Below are positions 61,234 through 64,000 of a stretch of DNA of 64,000 bases, in pieces (the stretch's first letter is position 1; the number at the start of each line of letters is the position of its first letter). Origin of the DNA: Pyropia yezoensis (taxonomy: Eukaryota; Rhodophyta; Bangiophyceae; Bangiales; Bangiaceae); assembly GCA_009829735.1 (NCBI GenBank), contig CM020619.1, positions 26,128,063-26,192,062 of the forward strand, in the 5' to 3' direction. The translations under genes and the position numbers were made by a program. Below the pieces are notes generated by a model. It did not search any database. It worked only from the letters and a program-made list of their open reading frames with translations, and was not told where the DNA came from.

Positions 61234-64000
61234 CTGGCAGCAGCCGCTCCCCCCCCACGGGGTCGGACGGGCGCGTCGTCGCCGAGGCGGGCGGCGTCGT
61301 CGTCCCGGGGACGGGCGGCATTAGCGCAGGAGATGGCCAGCGTCGTCAGGGGGCGGGTATTTACTGTAGCAACCACAAGCGGGCGACCCCCCGCGACTGC
61401 AGTCCTGCCCCCCCACCTCTCCGACAAGGCCGCCCGGCCTCCCCAAGCGGGGAGCACACCACGAGCCTGCCCCGACGAGGCGCTGGACATTACCGACGGG
61501 TCGGATTATGCCACTCAAACCAAACAGATCCAACGTGTGGCCAGGAGCAATTTGATATTGCAGATACGTGGACCAACCAAAGGGCGTTAGAGCACGTCCA
61601 CCGACGTCAGACCCGGGCGCCAGATTTCTTAACCCGCGACAATTCAGAATGCGACGTGTGCCGCGCTGAGTGGCTGCTGCTCTTGGGCATACGCCTTGGA
61701 CAATCTCGGCGCCGAGTGGTGAGCGAGCGGCAAAGGACTTGAGCAGAAACGGGGGCTACTGCGCATTTCTGAAGTCGCGATGACCCGAGCGTGAAAGTTG
61801 GCTTCGTCCGACAACGTGCGCGAACGGCTGCCGATTTCGCCGCGTCACGTTGCATTTTGCAGATTGGATGCCCGCAGGGCCAATTTCCATGGCCCGAGTG
61901 TCGCAAAATAGAGCGGTCATGCATCGATCGTCGAATAAATCGCCCGCGATCGTCGCTGAATCGGCTGCAATCTGTATGAAAGAGAGTCATTATGGGAGCG
62001 ATCGTGCTAATTCACAGTTAGTGGATCGATCGAGTGTGCCACGTGTGCCCTAGTACAGCCGCAATATGAGCTCATATTGGGATATTTTTTCGTGTTTGTG
62101 TCCTCTTGCGGCATGATGCGACGCCCCGCGTGCCCGTGCGTGCGTCATCTGACGGAGACACGCTCGGCATAGGCAGCCTGATGGCGTTGGCGCACTCTCG
62201 GGCCGCTCACGTGGCAACGAGATCACGGTGAGATGAGGAAACGCTGCTTAGCTGCTTGGCTGCATGGTGGCATAGGGCGTCGCGCGTCAAAGGAAAGGTG
62301 CGGTGGCGGGTGTGCTGACCGACTGACCCACTACTGGGCACCGAGCTGGAAAAAGGCGGGAATCAATGTGATTGGGCTACAGTCACACGGCAGCACCACG
62401 TCGATTCACTGCGCACTGCCCATTGCAGCACCCCCATGCAGAACGGCTCGTACACTGCTACTTGGGCCTCGAAGCACTGGTATGGGGGACCCGAGCGTCC
62501 TTTCCACAGTGGGGTCAGCAGTCCTGTAACAGGGGCGGTGGCCTTGGTGGGCTGGCAATGAGGACTTGCTTGTCGTTCTCTTTTCTCAGATGGTGCCTGT
62601 AGCACACCAGGGTGAGGGGTTTTTGTGCACGCCAACTGCCTGGCGTGCGCTGGTTTGCGGCAGACGGAGCGGCTTGGTAAGCAATTCGTACACGTCTTCG
62701 TGTGTGAGCAAAGCACTGTCCACCGCGAGGAGGGGGGGCTTCGGGGACTTGGGGGGGTTCGTAAGAGGGGGGTTACCTGTACACAATTCGCTCCAGCCAG
62801 AGCCTTCGTGGGCGGGCCGTGCCCCCTTCTCCTGGCGCGGAGTAGTCACGCTCGTGTCGGGTGGTGGAAGGGCGAATGGTGGCAGCCGGTGGAAAGGGAC
62901 ACGGGCGACCTCGACACGGTAGGCCCCCCCCGCGCCGGTCGGGGTCGGCCTCTCCGCCCCCTTCGGCGGCTTGCTGGCCGACTGGGATGCGACCCCGCCG
63001 GGCGCATCGGGTGTCGTCTATGACGCGTGGCCGTCCACCGGCGCGCAGCTGCGCCCCACGCATCCACGAGGCACTTCGGCGTTTCGCACCCAAGCACCGT
63101 CGCCCCGACGCGGCCGCACCTTCTGACGGCGTCGTCTGTGTGCCTCGTTCTGAGCCATCCCGGTTGGGCACTCCGCGGAGCGTAGGCTGCCAAGGCCTCT
63201 TGCTCGGACGCCGGACGCGGCACCGCCTTCTATGCGCCTCTCCGGCGACCTCGGCACCGGTCCAGCCCGCGCGTGCGCCCGGCGGCCGTCCCACGCCGCA
63301 GTCTAACAACGCCGTGCCACCTCTGGGGTCGACTTCTGGCTTGGCCGCATGTTTCGGGCCTGTGTTGTGCAGTCGCCTGGGAGCTACCGCTCTTCGGCCG
63401 CCATGGAGGCCGCGAGAGCGCGACGGCCTTGACACTGCCTCTCTCAGTCTCGGGGGAGGAGGGTCTCATTTGTTGTCAGACTACGCCCGTGGGGCGTGTG
63501 CAAGTCGGCGGCGTGGCGGCGTTGCCTCTTTCGCCGGTCTTTTCGCCTTCCGCCGCGAGTGGAATATGTTTTTTGGGTGCATCGGGCGAGGAGTGCGCCG
63601 TTCGCAGCCTAATCGCAGTGTAATGGGTGGGGAACGCGGTGCATGTCGCCTTATTATTGGCGGCGATGGATGCGCCCTTTGCTGGTGCAGCTGGTAGCAA
63701 GCCCCCGCGGAGGGGTCAGGGAGGCGCCAATCGGGGGCACGGCCAAGGGGGAGGAAAATGTGGGAGGGGGGGGGCGGCGCCGCGGGGCCCGTCTGAGGAT
63801 CCATCAGGACCGTACTTGAAGAAGGTACAGAGGTTCTGCGGTCTACTGTGACTGTGCTCTCGTTGTCCCCGCGCTGCAAGCGCGACCGACGCACCTGTAT
63901 TGCCCGCCGCCACAGCGGCCGGCGCACGACAACGACCAGGGGCCGCCTCAGCCGTAGGGGGGCTTCAACTGCGGGGGGCCACCACAGCAGCCGCCGCCCC
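61234..64000. other. Right end of window without recognised genes
   Basis: Starts with a short minisatellite-like GGCAGCAGCCGC patch. No conserved ORF was found on either strand. A natural-looking short frame (FGGLLADWDATPPGASGVVYDAWPSTG, plus strand about 62960-63040) has no partner. Antisense and sense GC-rich ORFs at 62773-63697 look like shadows. The last 45 bases again resemble the CAGCAGCCGCC repeat. Confidence 0.4.

Overview
The window reads as nuclear DNA of a GC-rich eukaryotic alga, most likely a bangiophyte red alga of the Porphyra/Pyropia type (inference). The reasons are: a plastid-targeted ferredoxin-NADP+ reductase, a pyruvate kinase with the features of the plastid alpha subunit, very GC-rich and mostly intronless genes with long Ala, Gly and Pro runs, and a heavy load of chromovirus retrotransposons and DNA transposons. 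A GC-rich green or haptophyte alga cannot be excluded from sequence alone.

Layout, left to right. 1-10184 is most of a Ty3/gypsy chromovirus (element A, minus strand). It has gag, protease, RT/RNase H/integrase with a chromodomain, a primer-binding site and the right LTR; the left LTR lies outside the window. A decayed gene on the opposite strand fills 387-2759. 10711-12131 is a short TA-flanked inverted-repeat element. 12341-28192 is a Tnp2-type DNA transposon whose transposase exon is split by a complete second chromovirus (element B, 14623-23998; near-identical LTRs; 5-bp target duplication). Its right half also took in an intact Tc1-type transposon (26745-28038). This nest sits in a degenerate GGCGGCTGCTACCGG minisatellite that continues to about 31545.

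The right half holds the host genes: plastid-type pyruvate kinase (34150-36303, +), a TRM61-like tRNA m1A58 methyltransferase (36740-38322, -), an unrecognised gene (42972-43854, -), a membrane-anchored subtilase (47414-49491, +), a Ser/Arg-rich protein (50991-52355, -), a rhodanese-domain protein (53026-53799, +), thiamine-pathway ThiD (54289-55287, +) and petH/FNR with one intron (56038-57298, -). A dead mariner-like transposon (58502-61233) follows, then about 2.8 kb in which I recognise nothing. Several host genes change reading frame exactly at long G or C runs, so homopolymer errors or real slippage need checking.

The most unusual features are in the two chromoviruses. Each carries an extra gene pointing against gag-pol, located between integrase and the 3' LTR, and the two products look distantly related. 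Each element also carries its own family-specific kind of short perfect palindrome scattered through its coding sequence: stems closed by TCAA in A, and odd palindromes centred on CAASTTG in B.
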